A DNA stretch of 32,068 bases. Source: Candidatus Polarisedimenticola svalbardensis. GTDB taxonomy: Bacteria; Acidobacteriota; Polarisedimenticolia; Polarisedimenticolales; Polarisedimenticolaceae. The stretch lies in assembly GCA_014764515.1 (NCBI GenBank), contig JACXWD010000039.1, positions 1 to 32,068 on the forward strand. Reading direction: 5' to 3'. Under the pieces are notes generated by a model. It had not been told where the DNA came from. It saw nothing but the letters and a program-made list of their open reading frames with translations, and did not search any database. Both the position numbers and the translations under genes were made by a program. Below are positions 26,081 to 32,068 of this stretch, one piece after another; the first letter of the stretch is position 1; every line of letters begins with the position of its first letter.

Positions 26081-28006
26081 ATGCTCCAGCTGTCCGGTGT
26101 TGAAAAACGGTTCGGCGCCCAAGTCCTGTTCCGGGACCTGTCGTGGATGATCCCCGCCGGCGCCCGTCTCGGCCTGGTCGGCCCCAATGGCACCGGCAAG
26201 ACCACCCTCCTCCGGATGTTGTCCGGTGAGGAGCCACCTGACGACGGCGTAGTCCATCGGCCCAGGAACCTGTCCGTCGGTTACCTGGCCCAGGAGGTGG
26301 AGACGGTGGGGGAAGGTCCGGTCCTGCAGGCGGTGCTGGACGGCGCCGGGGAAAGCCGGACACTGGCCCTGCGGTTGCGGGAGTTGGAAGATCGCCTGGA
26401 GTTCCTGGATCCTGGCGATGGTGAAGGGGCGGAGGCGACAGCCGAGTACGGCGAGCTTCTGAGCCGGTTCGAACAGATCGGCGGGAATGCGGTTGAGAAC
26501 CGGGCCCAGCAGATCCTGGCCGGCCTGGGAGTGCACAATGACCTGTGGGATCGTGATCTGCCGACCCTGTCCGGTGGCTGGCGGATGCGAGTGATGCTGG
26601 CCCGGCTGCTCATGGGCAATCCGGATCTGCTCCTCCTGGACGAGCCGACCAACCACCTGGACCTGCCGGCCATCGATTGGCTGGAAGGGTTTCTGGAAAG
26701 TTACCCGGGCTCGTTCGTGGTGGTGTCCCACGACCGTTATTTCCTGAACCGGATGGTCGGGAGCATTGTAGAGCTGGAGCGGGGCCGGTTGACGGTCTGG
26801 CCCGGGAACTACGACGCCTACCTGGAATCGAAGGAACTCCGGGAGGAGCAACTGGAGAAAGCGGCGGCCGGCCAGGCCCGGGAGATCGCAAGAACCGAAC
26901 GGTTCATCGAACGCTTTCGATACAAGAACACCAAGTCGAAACAGGTCCAGTCCCGGGTCAAGGCGCTGGAGAAGATGGATCGGATCCGGACCGCTTCCTC
27001 GGAGAAGAAGATCCATTTCGGATTCCCGCCCGCCCCTCGCTCCGGTGACATCGTGGTCCGATCGGAAGCGATGGACATGGCCTACGGGGAAACGGTGGTG
27101 TTCACCGGACTGGATCTGTTGCTGAAGCGGGGCGACCGGGTCGCCCTGGTTGGTCCCAACGGCGCCGGGAAGTCGACCCTGCTGAAGCTGATGGCCGGCC
27201 GCCTGGAACCTGCGTCCGGTCTGTTCGAACTGGGTCACAACGTGGACCTGCAGTACTTCGCCCAGCATCAGCTGGAAGCTCTGGATCCCAAGCGAACCGT
27301 GCTCCAGGAGATGGAGGCGCTGGTCTCTCCCGGGATGGTGCAGAAGTTGAGGAACATCCTCGGAAGCTTCCTGTTCCATGGCGAAGACGTGGACAAGAAG
27401 GTCGGCGTACTGTCCGGGGGGGAGAAGGCAAGGCTGGCCCTGGCCCGGATGCTGTTGCGGCCGGTGAACCTGCTGTTGCTGGACGAGCCGACCAACCATC
27501 TCGATCTGCGCAGCCGTGAAGTCCTGGAAGAGGCGTTGAACCAGTATGAGGGCACGCTGGTGTTGATCTCCCACGACCGCTACTTCATCAACCGTGTGGC
27601 GGACAAGGTGGCGGATGTCGGCGCAGGCGGCGTGGAGCTGTTCGACGGGGATTACGACACCTGGATAGAGCGGCGCAGTGAGAAGGCCGGGAAACCGCTG
27701 GACGGAGACAGCTTGAGTTCTGCAGTTCCTGACCGGGGCACCCGGGACCGGAAACGTGCGGAAGCTGTGGAACGCAACCAATTACACCGTCTTCGCAAGG
27801 AGATCGGTAAGAGGCTGGACCCTGTTGAACGGGAGATTGCCGAAATAGAGCAGCGTGTCCGAGAGCTGGAACATCAGCAGGCGAACCCCGAAGTTTACCA
27901 GAACCCGGCGGCGGCGTCCCGGGTCGCTCGGGAAAAAGGTGTGGCGGAGGACAGGCTGGAAACGCTGTATCCGCTCTGGGAGCGGCTCACGGACGAGATG
28001 CCCTAG
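26081..28006 (+). CDS. ABC-F family ATPase (Uup/YdiF-like)
   Basis: A 641-residue soluble protein with two ATP-binding cassettes and no membrane domain. Such proteins act on the ribosome in translation or antibiotic protection. Cassette 1 has GPNGTGKTT, LSGGWRMRV and LLLLDEPTNHLDL; cassette 2 has GPNGAGKST, LSGGEKARLALA and a second LLLLDEPTNHLDL. The inter-cassette linker carries FRYKNTKSKQVQSRVKALEKM, the usual tRNA-contacting linker signature. After the second cassette there is a charged coiled-coil C-terminal domain (about 560-641; LRKEIGKRLDPVEREIAEIE and onwards), as in Uup and YdiF. ATG 26081 follows the DUF72 stop by 3 nt. It converges on the cysteine-synthase-family gene, with 6 nt between stop codons. 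The subfamily assignment is moderate; a resistance role is not indicated. Confidence 0.95.
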   Translation: MLQLSGVEKRFGAQVLFRDLSWMIPAGARLGLVGPNGTGKTTLLRMLSGEEPPDDGVVHRPRNLSVGYLAQEVETVGEGPVLQAVLDGAGESRTLALRLRELEDRLEFLDPGDGEGAEATAEYGELLSRFEQIGGNAVENRAQQILAGLGVHNDLWDRDLPTLSGGWRMRVMLARLLMGNPDLLLLDEPTNHLDLPAIDWLEGFLESYPGSFVVVSHDRYFLNRMVGSIVELERGRLTVWPGNYDAYLESKELREEQLEKAAAGQAREIARTERFIERFRYKNTKSKQVQSRVKALEKMDRIRTASSEKKIHFGFPPAPRSGDIVVRSEAMDMAYGETVVFTGLDLLLKRGDRVALVGPNGAGKSTLLKLMAGRLEPASGLFELGHNVDLQYFAQHQLEALDPKRTVLQEMEALVSPGMVQKLRNILGSFLFHGEDVDKKVGVLSGGEKARLALARMLLRPVNLLLLDEPTNHLDLRSREVLEEALNQYEGTLVLISHDRYFINRVADKVADVGAGGVELFDGDYDTWIERRSEKAGKPLDGDSLSSAVPDRGTRDRKRAEAVERNQLHRLRKEIGKRLDPVEREIAEIEQRVRELEHQQANPEVYQNPAAASRVAREKGVAEDRLETLYPLWERLTDEMP

Positions 28007-28012
28007 TACTTC

Positions 28013-29131
28013 CTAGATCCTTCGTACGCAGGGCGGCAACGCCAGTTCCTGTTCCTCTTCGATGGTGAGCGGTTTTGTCTGGGCGCAGTCTGCAGGATCA
28101 CAACAGGTGTGGCAGACCCGCTTGAAAGCGTCGAAGGAATCCAGGGTAACGTCAGGCGACAGGAAGCCGTCTCCCGCCGGTTCTTCCCGCAACAGGTCGG
28201 TGCTGAGGTATTTCTTGTTGTCGTCGGGGAACACCGTCACTACCACCGCATCCTTGCCCAGTTCGTTCTGGACCTTCAGGGCGCCCAGGAAGTTGGCGCC
28301 GGAGGAGATGCCCACACCCAGGCCGAGCCGGCCGGCCAGCTGCTGGGCCATGAGGATGGAATCACCGTCGTCTACTCCGATAACGTCGTCCAGCTTGCTC
28401 AGATCGACGATCGGCGGGATGAACTCGTCGGAGATGCCCTGGATACGATGTTTCCCCACCCGGTGTCCGGTGGACATGGTCGGCGAGTTTGCCGGTTCCA
28501 GCGGATGAAGTCGGACCGACGGATGCCGCTGTCTGAGGTCATTTCCAACACCCATGATGGTGCCGCCGGTGCCGACCCCGGCAAGGAATGCGTCGGGCTT
28601 CAGGCCGTGGAACCGGAGCTGCCACCAGATTTCCGGCCCGGTTGTTTCCTCGTGGGCGGCGATGTTGTCACGGTTTGAAAACTGCCGTGGCAGGAAGGAA
28701 CCGGGGGTTTTGCGGGCGGCCTCTTCCGCCATCTCGATGCTGCCCAGGAAGCCGCCCTCGTCCCGGCTCACCAGCCGAACCTCTGCACCGAAGCTCCGGA
28801 TCAGATCGATCCGTTCCCTGCTCATCCAGTCCGGCATGAAAATGGTGACAGGGTGGCCCAGTGCACGACCGATACCGCATACCGAGATCCCGGTGTTGCC
28901 GCTGGTTGCTTCAAATATCGGGGCGCCGGGCTCCAGCAGTCCCAGGGCCGCACCCTGGCGGAGGATGTGCAGCGCCATGCGGTCCTTGATGCTGCCGGTC
29001 ATGTTCAGGTTTTCCGCCTTGGCGTACAGTCGTCGCGATTCGCCCCGGAAGGTGAAATCGAGAACAAGCAGCGGTGTGTTGCCGATAAGGCGCGTAAGAC
29101 CGTGGAACCTTCGGCTGTGTACCGACTCCAT
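28013..29131 (-). CDS. Cysteine-synthase-family PLP enzyme with Cys-rich C-terminal tail
   Basis: A 372-residue fold-type II PLP enzyme related to O-acetylserine sulfhydrylase and cystathionine beta-synthase. ATG 29131 has a very strong GGGGGGAGGA 6 nt upstream; the frame stays open to 29380 but that extension crosses the divergent gene. Visible features are LIGNTPLL, Lys49 in TGSIKDRMA as the PLP-binding lysine, ATSGNTG (substrate loop), GTGGTIMG (phosphate grip) and [10 protein letters not shown]. The C-terminal 35 residues add Cys340, Cys343, Cys344, Cys349 and Cys368 ([13 protein letters not shown], then ALPPCVRRI), which are not part of the catalytic core. They could bind a metal or serve redox control. 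It diverges from the secreted gene at 29244 over 112 nt. Reaction likely cysteine formation from an activated serine; no sulfate-assimilation genes are nearby. Confidence 0.93.
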   Translation of the reverse strand: MESVHSRRFHGLTRLIGNTPLLVLDFTFRGESRRLYAKAENLNMTGSIKDRMALHILRQGAALGLLEPGAPIFEATSGNTGISVCGIGRALGHPVTIFMPDWMSRERIDLIRSFGAEVRLVSRDEGGFLGSIEMAEEAARKTPGSFLPRQFSNRDNIAAHEETTGPEIWWQLRFHGLKPDAFLAGVGTGGTIMGVGNDLRQRHPSVRLHPLEPANSPTMSTGHRVGKHRIQGISDEFIPPIVDLSKLDDVIGVDDGDSILMAQQLAGRLGLGVGISSGANFLGALKVQNELGKDAVVVTVFPDDNKKYLSTDLLREEPAGDGFLSPDVTLDSFDAFKRVCHTCCDPADCAQTKPLTIEEEQELALPPCVRRI

Positions 29132-29243
29132 TGGATATCCTCCCCCCCACAGGGAACCGTTCCCGATCATGAGAATCCGATTACAATGGCATGTCAACGG
29201 ACAACGGGGACGGTGGATAGCCACAATCTGAAAAGGGGTAGTA

Positions 29244-29975
29244 ATGAAACGGATCTTGTTGCTTGGCCTGGTGGTGCTTCTGGGCACAAGCCTGCTCCCG
29301 GCGGCGTCGGACCCTGAGGCGGTCGCCCTGGCCGAACAGGTTCTTGAGAAAATGGGGGGACGAACGGCCTGGGAGAACACCCGTTACGTCAGCTGGGACT
29401 TTTTTGGCCGCCGCTTCCATGTCTGGGACCGGCATTCGGGTGACATCCGTATCGAGTACGAGGCGGAAGACGGCGGTAGCCGGCTGATCCTCATGAACCT
29501 CAACGACCGCACCGGCCGGGCCTGGTCCGCTGATGCCGAACTGACCGAAGAGACGGCCCTGGCGGAGGCGCTGGAGTCGGGGTACGCCATGTGGGTCAAC
29601 GACGCGTACTGGCTGTTCATGCCGTACAAGCTTCAGGATCCGGGAGTGACCCTCAGGATGAAAGGCGACTCCACCATGGAAGACGGCCGGGCCGCCACCT
29701 GCATCGTGCTGACCTTCGAAGAAGTCGGATTGACCCCGGAGAACAAGTACGACGTCCATGTCTCCAGGGAGTCCGGTCTGGTGGAACAGTGGGATTTCTA
29801 CGCCGACTACAACGTGGGTGACCCGAAGTTCCGGATCCCGTGGCACAACTGGCAACAGTACGGAGAGATCCTTCTCTCCGATGACAGGGGCGAGTATTCC
29901 CTGGCGCCGGTCAAGGTCTACGAAACGCTGGACAGGACGGTCTTCACCCAACCGGAGGATGCCGGTCTGCGGTAA
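29244..29975 (+). CDS. Secreted protein, LolA-like / DUF6503-like
   Basis: A 243-residue exported protein. ATG 29244 follows AAAAGGGG by 5 nt. The signal peptide ([20 protein letters not shown]) is cleaved near AAS. The mature part begins with a helix ending in [38 protein letters not shown], a helix followed by antiparallel strands as in outer-membrane lipoprotein-sorting (LolA-like) folds. Later strands include [35 protein letters not shown]. This resembles uncharacterised secreted proteins of the DUF6503 type; the match is from memory and tentative. No lipobox is present, so it is probably soluble in the periplasm. It converges on ferritin, with 7 nt between stop codons. Function unknown. 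Confidence 0.75.
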   Translation: MKRILLLGLVVLLGTSLLPAASDPEAVALAEQVLEKMGGRTAWENTRYVSWDFFGRRFHVWDRHSGDIRIEYEAEDGGSRLILMNLNDRTGRAWSADAELTEETALAEALESGYAMWVNDAYWLFMPYKLQDPGVTLRMKGDSTMEDGRAATCIVLTFEEVGLTPENKYDVHVSRESGLVEQWDFYADYNVGDPKFRIPWHNWQQYGEILLSDDRGEYSLAPVKVYETLDRTVFTQPEDAGLR

Positions 29976-29982
29976 GCCGCCT

Positions 29983-30501
29983 TTACTGTGCGTTCAGGTC
30001 CGGGGTGCTGGCTGCCAGCCCGTTGCGGGCCAGGTAGTCTTCCACTAACAGCAGTCCGGCTTCACCTGCGCGCTGCACGATCCGGAGGAGGGTTTCGGCG
30101 GTAGAGACCTCTTCCATCTGTTCGTTGACGAACCACTGCAGGAAGTTTTGTGCCAGGTGGTCCTTCTCTTCGATAGCCAGGTCCACCAGGCCGTTGATCT
30201 TCCTGGTCACTTCCATCTCCGAGTCCAGGGCGAGCTTGCAGGCCTCTTCGGCGGTCTTGAAGTCGCTCTGGGGGGAGGGGATCGGGGGGATGATCATCTT
30301 GCCGCCGGAGTCCACCACGTAATTCACCAGCTTCAGGGCATGGGTTCGCTCCTCCTCCGCCTGCAGTGTGAAATGCTTGGCCAGTTCGGGGAGCGCCTCG
30401 GTGCCGAAGTAGCAGGCGATTGCCGTGTACTGCATGCTTGTGAAGAACTCGTACCCGATCTGCTCGTTGAGGGCGGCGGTCAGGTTTTTACTGATCAACA
30501 T
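29983..30501 (-). CDS. Ferritin (non-heme, FtnA-like)
   Basis: Cytoplasmic iron-storage protein, 172 residues, matching the usual length. ATG 30501 has AGGAGG 8 nt upstream, while the longer open frame up to 30861 runs through a terminator and the cytochrome gene. Ferroxidase residues fit E. coli FtnA: Glu18 (NEQIGYEF), Glu51 and His54 (EEERTHA), a Glu in the third helix (DSEMEVTRKI), and FLQWFVNEQMEEV in the fourth. Nearly identical helix signatures argue against bacterioferritin: no conserved heme-binding Met is obvious. The chain ends with a short tail (STPDLNAQ). A probable promoter with a dyad over its -10 lies just upstream, and the gene is separated from the cytochrome gene by an intrinsic terminator, so it probably has its own regulated transcript. 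Confidence 0.95.
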   Translation of the reverse strand: MLISKNLTAALNEQIGYEFFTSMQYTAIACYFGTEALPELAKHFTLQAEEERTHALKLVNYVVDSGGKMIIPPIPSPQSDFKTAEEACKLALDSEMEVTRKINGLVDLAIEEKDHLAQNFLQWFVNEQMEEVSTAETLLRIVQRAGEAGLLLVEDYLARNGLAASTPDLNAQ

Positions 30502-30525
30502 GGCGAGGGCCTCCTGCAAGTAATA

Positions 30526-30544
30526 GGTGGAACCGGATTCTACC
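30526..30544 (-). promoter_or_regulatory. Predicted ferritin -10 element inside an imperfect dyad
   Basis: On the minus strand, TAGAAT (30537-30542) lies 36 nt before the ferritin ATG. It sits inside a 19-bp imperfect dyad, 30526-30544, with 7 of 9 pairs matching (GGTRGAAYC arms). No good -35 is visible. A dyad over a -10 is a typical place for a repressor such as an iron regulator, but it does not match a Fur box. Confidence 0.35.
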
Positions 30545-30552
30545 ATCGGTGC

Positions 30553-30589
30553 AAAAAGAAAGCCGCACGGCGTAAACCATGCGGCTTTC
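30553..30589 (-). terminator. Rho-independent terminator after the cytochrome gene
   Basis: Arms 30558-30567 and 30580-30589 (GAAAGCCGCA and its exact complement) form a perfect 10-bp stem with a 12-nt loop. On the minus strand they are followed by five T residues (30553-30557). It lies 22 nt after the cytochrome stop and ends transcription before ferritin. Confidence 0.9.
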
Positions 30590-30611
30590 AAGGCCAAATA
30601 CGGCAAATTGC

Positions 30612-31052
30612 TTACTTCGCCTTGTGCTCGTGGACTCCACCGATCTCGGCTGCGAAATCGATGGTCTTCTGGTCGTGGGGGGCGCCGGTGTGGCAACCCT
30701 TGCAGGTGTCTACCGTCGGGATCAGCAGGCCGGCGGCGATGGACGCATCGTGGTCCTTCATCACGGTCATTTTCTTGTACGCGGAGCCGGCGCCGTGGCA
30801 GGCCTCGCACTGAGTGCCGGGCAGGTCGGCAGACGCGTTGGTGGCGTGGCACTTGAGACAATCCGGGTTGGAAGTCTCATCGCCGGTGAGCCGGTCAAAC
30901 CCCTTGGCGTGACCACTGGCTTCCCACGAAGTAAACTGCACCTTGTGGCACATCTTGCACTTGGCGGCGCCGATATAGTCGTTGCCGGCCACGGACATTC
31001 CAAACGCTACCATTACGATCAGGCCCAACAGGACCCATCTCATCGGCTTCAT
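30612..31052 (-). CDS. Tetraheme c-type cytochrome, c554-like
   Basis: A 146-residue exported electron carrier. ATG 31052 follows GGAGG with a 7-nt spacer. The signal peptide (RWVLLGLIVMVAFGMSVA) is cleaved after AG or nearby. Four CxxCH heme sites occur at residues 32-36, 65-69, 82-86 and 117-121. The opening YIGAAKCKMCHKVQFTSWEASGHAK matches the cytochrome c554 (PF13435) family, with His48 as a likely distal heme ligand. Such proteins act in periplasmic electron transfer, for example in nitrogen-oxide or metal redox chains, but no oxidase, reductase or maturation genes are in the window to fix the pathway. It has its own terminator at 30553-30589, and an AT-rich dyad at 31092-31109 lies 40 nt upstream of the start, so it probably forms a regulated single-gene transcript. 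Confidence 0.93.
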   Translation of the reverse strand: MKPMRWVLLGLIVMVAFGMSVAGNDYIGAAKCKMCHKVQFTSWEASGHAKGFDRLTGDETSNPDCLKCHATNASADLPGTQCEACHGAGSAYKKMTVMKDHDASIAAGLLIPTVDTCKGCHTGAPHDQKTIDFAAEIGGVHEHKAK

Positions 31053-31091
31053 GATTTTTCCTCCATCAACTGTCAGCCGCTAACCATCAAC

Positions 31092-31109
31092 TCGATCAAA
31101 TTTAATCGA
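31092..31109 (-). promoter_or_regulatory. AT-rich 18-bp dyad upstream of the cytochrome gene
   Basis: Bases 31092-31109 (TCGATCAAATTTAATCGA) form a dyad with 8 of 9 pairs matching, centred about 48 nt before the cytochrome start, in one of the few AT-rich patches of the window. The position suits an operator. It is not an FNR/CRP-type TTGAT-N4-ATCAA site, since the half-sites are inverted. Confidence 0.45.
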
Positions 31110-31191
31110 ACAGGAATTACATTATGCCGGTCCAGGTGATGCCGGGCAATACGAATGACCCTCGGTTTTCCCCGAATACCAGGCAGGATTG

Positions 31192-31225
31192 CTTGACAGG
31201 GGCAGGGATATGCCCCTAAATCAAG
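31192..31225 (+). promoter_or_regulatory. TTGACA element with long dyad, possible regulated promoter
   Basis: A consensus -35 (TTGACA, 31193-31198) is followed by a 7-bp perfect inverted repeat (31198-31204 and 31211-31217, AGGGGCA arms). The dyad extends imperfectly to outer arms CTTGA and TCAAG at 31192-31196 and 31221-31225. A weak TAAATC lies 18 bp downstream of the -35. A dyad between -35 and -10 is the arrangement of MerR-type promoters, but the -10 here is poor. Confidence 0.4.
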
Positions 31226-31252
31226 GACCGGCACGGGTTAGGCCGTTTCTTC

Positions 31253-31258
31253 TACAAT
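31253..31258 (+). promoter_or_regulatory. Predicted -10 element of the ABC exporter gene
   Basis: TACAAT at 31253-31258 matches the -10 consensus at 5 of 6 positions and lies 28 nt before the ABC exporter ATG. No recognisable -35 was found at the right distance. Confidence 0.35.
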
Positions 31259-31286
31259 GGTGCAATATGGTCCACTTTGGATTGAT

Positions 31287-32068
31287 ATGAGCGATGGCAC
31301 CCAACCCAGGTCTGCGATGGCCCGGATCGGCGTTCATCTGGCGGCGTACCGGGGCCGGTATGCCACAGGGTTTGTCCTCCTCCTGGTCACCAACGGCCTG
31401 AACCTGACCATCCCCTGGCTGCTCCGTGAAGCGATCGACCGGCTGGAGGCAGGCACCGAGCCGTCCATCATCGGCTGGATCGTTCTGGGGATGGTTCTGG
31501 CTGCGGTGCTGCAGATGGGAACCCGGACCCTGTCCCGGTTGATGATCCTGGGAGCCAGCCGGCGGATCGTGTTCGACGTTCGCAACCGGTTTTTCAGCCA
31601 GCTGCAGCGCTTGTCCGCCTCGTTCTACGACGTCCGCCGCACCGGGGACCTGATGTCCCGGGGGATCAACGACCTGCAGTTGATCCGGTCGCTGTACGGG
31701 CCGGCGATGCTGAACGCCCTGAACACCACCATCGCCTACATCGCTACCGTCACCATCCTGCTGAACATCAACGTTCGCCTGACCCTGATCTCCTTCTCCA
31801 TCTACCCGGTGCTGCTTTACTGCGTGCGCCGGGTCAGCCGGGTCGTTTACGGCCGCTCCCGGGAAGTCCAGGAACAGCTGGCCGAGCTTTCCAGCAGGGC
31901 CCAGGAAAACATCAGCGGAATCAGCCAGGTCAGGATCTATGCCCAGGAAGACCGGGAGGTCCAGTCCTTCCGGTCGGCCTGCGTCGAATACCGTCGCCGC
32001 AACCTGAGGATGACCGCCCTTCGCGGCGGCATGATGGCCCTCATCGGGATGTTCTCCGGCATCGGCAC
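31287..32068 (+). CDS. ABC exporter, N-terminal transmembrane domain (3' end outside window)
   Basis: About 260 residues are visible before the right edge. They form the membrane half of a type IV (MsbA/MdlB-like) ABC exporter. The opening MSDGTQPRSAMARIGVHLAAYRGRY is cytosolic. TM1 follows (YATGFVLLLVTNGLNLTIPWLLREAID), then TM2 (SIIGWIVLGMVLAAVLQMGTR). Next are the coupling-helix region RRIVFDVRNRFFSQLQRLSASFYDVRRTGDLMSR and two more helices (LNALNTTIAYIATVTILLNI, then LTLISFSIYPVLLYCVRRVSR). The SREVQEQLAELSSRAQENISG segment is the conserved cytoplasmic helix with family-typical spacing. The ATP-binding domain is expected beyond the window. ATG 31287 has a weak ribosome site (TTTGGAT). A half-transporter forming a dimer with a neighbouring gene is likely, but that gene is outside view. 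Substrate unknown. Confidence 0.92.
   Translation, partial: MSDGTQPRSAMARIGVHLAAYRGRYATGFVLLLVTNGLNLTIPWLLREAIDRLEAGTEPSIIGWIVLGMVLAAVLQMGTRTLSRLMILGASRRIVFDVRNRFFSQLQRLSASFYDVRRTGDLMSRGINDLQLIRSLYGPAMLNALNTTIAYIATVTILLNINVRLTLISFSIYPVLLYCVRRVSRVVYGRSREVQEQLAELSSRAQENISGISQVRIYAQEDREVQSFRSACVEYRRRNLRMTALRGGMMALIGMFSGIG

Noticed and set aside
25304-27781. Very long minus-strand open frame (825 codons) opposite the DUF72 and ABC-F genes
   Set aside because: It has no recognisable motifs, spans two clear genes and their junction, and is what high-GC coding sequence often produces on the opposite strand.
29132-29380. N-terminal extension of the cysteine-synthase-family gene
   Set aside because: It overlaps the divergent gene's promoter and start; the ATG at 29131 has a very strong ribosome site and the family N-terminus follows.
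30502-30861. Upstream extension of the ferritin frame into the cytochrome gene
   Set aside because: It crosses an intrinsic terminator and the coding region of another gene; ATG 30501 has an AGGAGG site and gives the normal ferritin length.
31092-31109. FNR/CRP-type site upstream of the cytochrome gene
   Set aside because: The half-site order is ATCAA...TTGAT-like rather than TTGAT-N4-ATCAA, so it does not fit that family.
31185-31195. Possible sigma-54 promoter (GG...GC) near the TTGACA element
   Set aside because: The GG and GC pairs are about 9 rather than 12 bases apart.

Overview
The window is about 32 kb of high-GC bacterial chromosome, densely packed with genes and mostly short gaps. 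Several features point to Acidobacteriota: a von Willebrand factor A protein of the acidobacterial (TIGR03436-like) type at 2552-3577, a large Oar-like TonB-dependent receptor with an N-terminal carboxypeptidase-regulatory domain (10371-13304), and a secreted fibronectin-III protein next to it. This placement is an inference from gene types; there is no rRNA or other phylogenetic marker in the window. No tRNA, rRNA, CRISPR array, prophage or complete insertion sequence was seen.

Left part (3-3810): the C-terminal half of a malic enzyme, an OmpA-family outer-membrane protein with five tandem calcium-binding thrombospondin-type repeats, a strong intrinsic terminator, the VWA protein, and a small convergent DUF2061 membrane protein.

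Envelope operon (3872-13304): an RND/MMPL-type exporter, a periplasmic solute-binding-like protein, a TatT-like TPR lipoprotein, a secreted Cys-rich protein with two fibronectin-III domains, and a TonB-dependent receptor. The last four are packed with overlapping or nearly touching ends, and two or three of them appear to use TTG starts. Together they have parts for the inner membrane, periplasm, outer membrane and cell exterior, but no classical ABC or TRAP permease. This is the best candidate for an undescribed system.

Middle (13411-22940): a HEAT-repeat protein, an EF-G paralogue closest to the EF-G2/mtEFG2 ribosome-recycling type, Lon protease behind a promoter with a perfect -10, a class-II asparagine synthetase and a GT4 glycosyltransferase. 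The region ends in a 62-nt nested inverted repeat. Its arms supply the last codons and the stop of both converging genes, so two unrelated proteins end in the same residues, GDRSI.

Right part (22921-32068): a two-gene minus-strand operon (secreted unknown protein, then DUF362 protein), a DUF72 protein followed closely by an ABC-F ATPase, a cysteine-synthase-family PLP enzyme with a Cys-rich tail, a secreted LolA-like protein, ferritin, a tetraheme c554-type cytochrome with its own terminator, and the N-terminal membrane domain of an ABC exporter running off the right edge. The gap between the cytochrome and the ABC exporter holds two operator-like dyads. No stretch of more than 300 bases lacks a gene.
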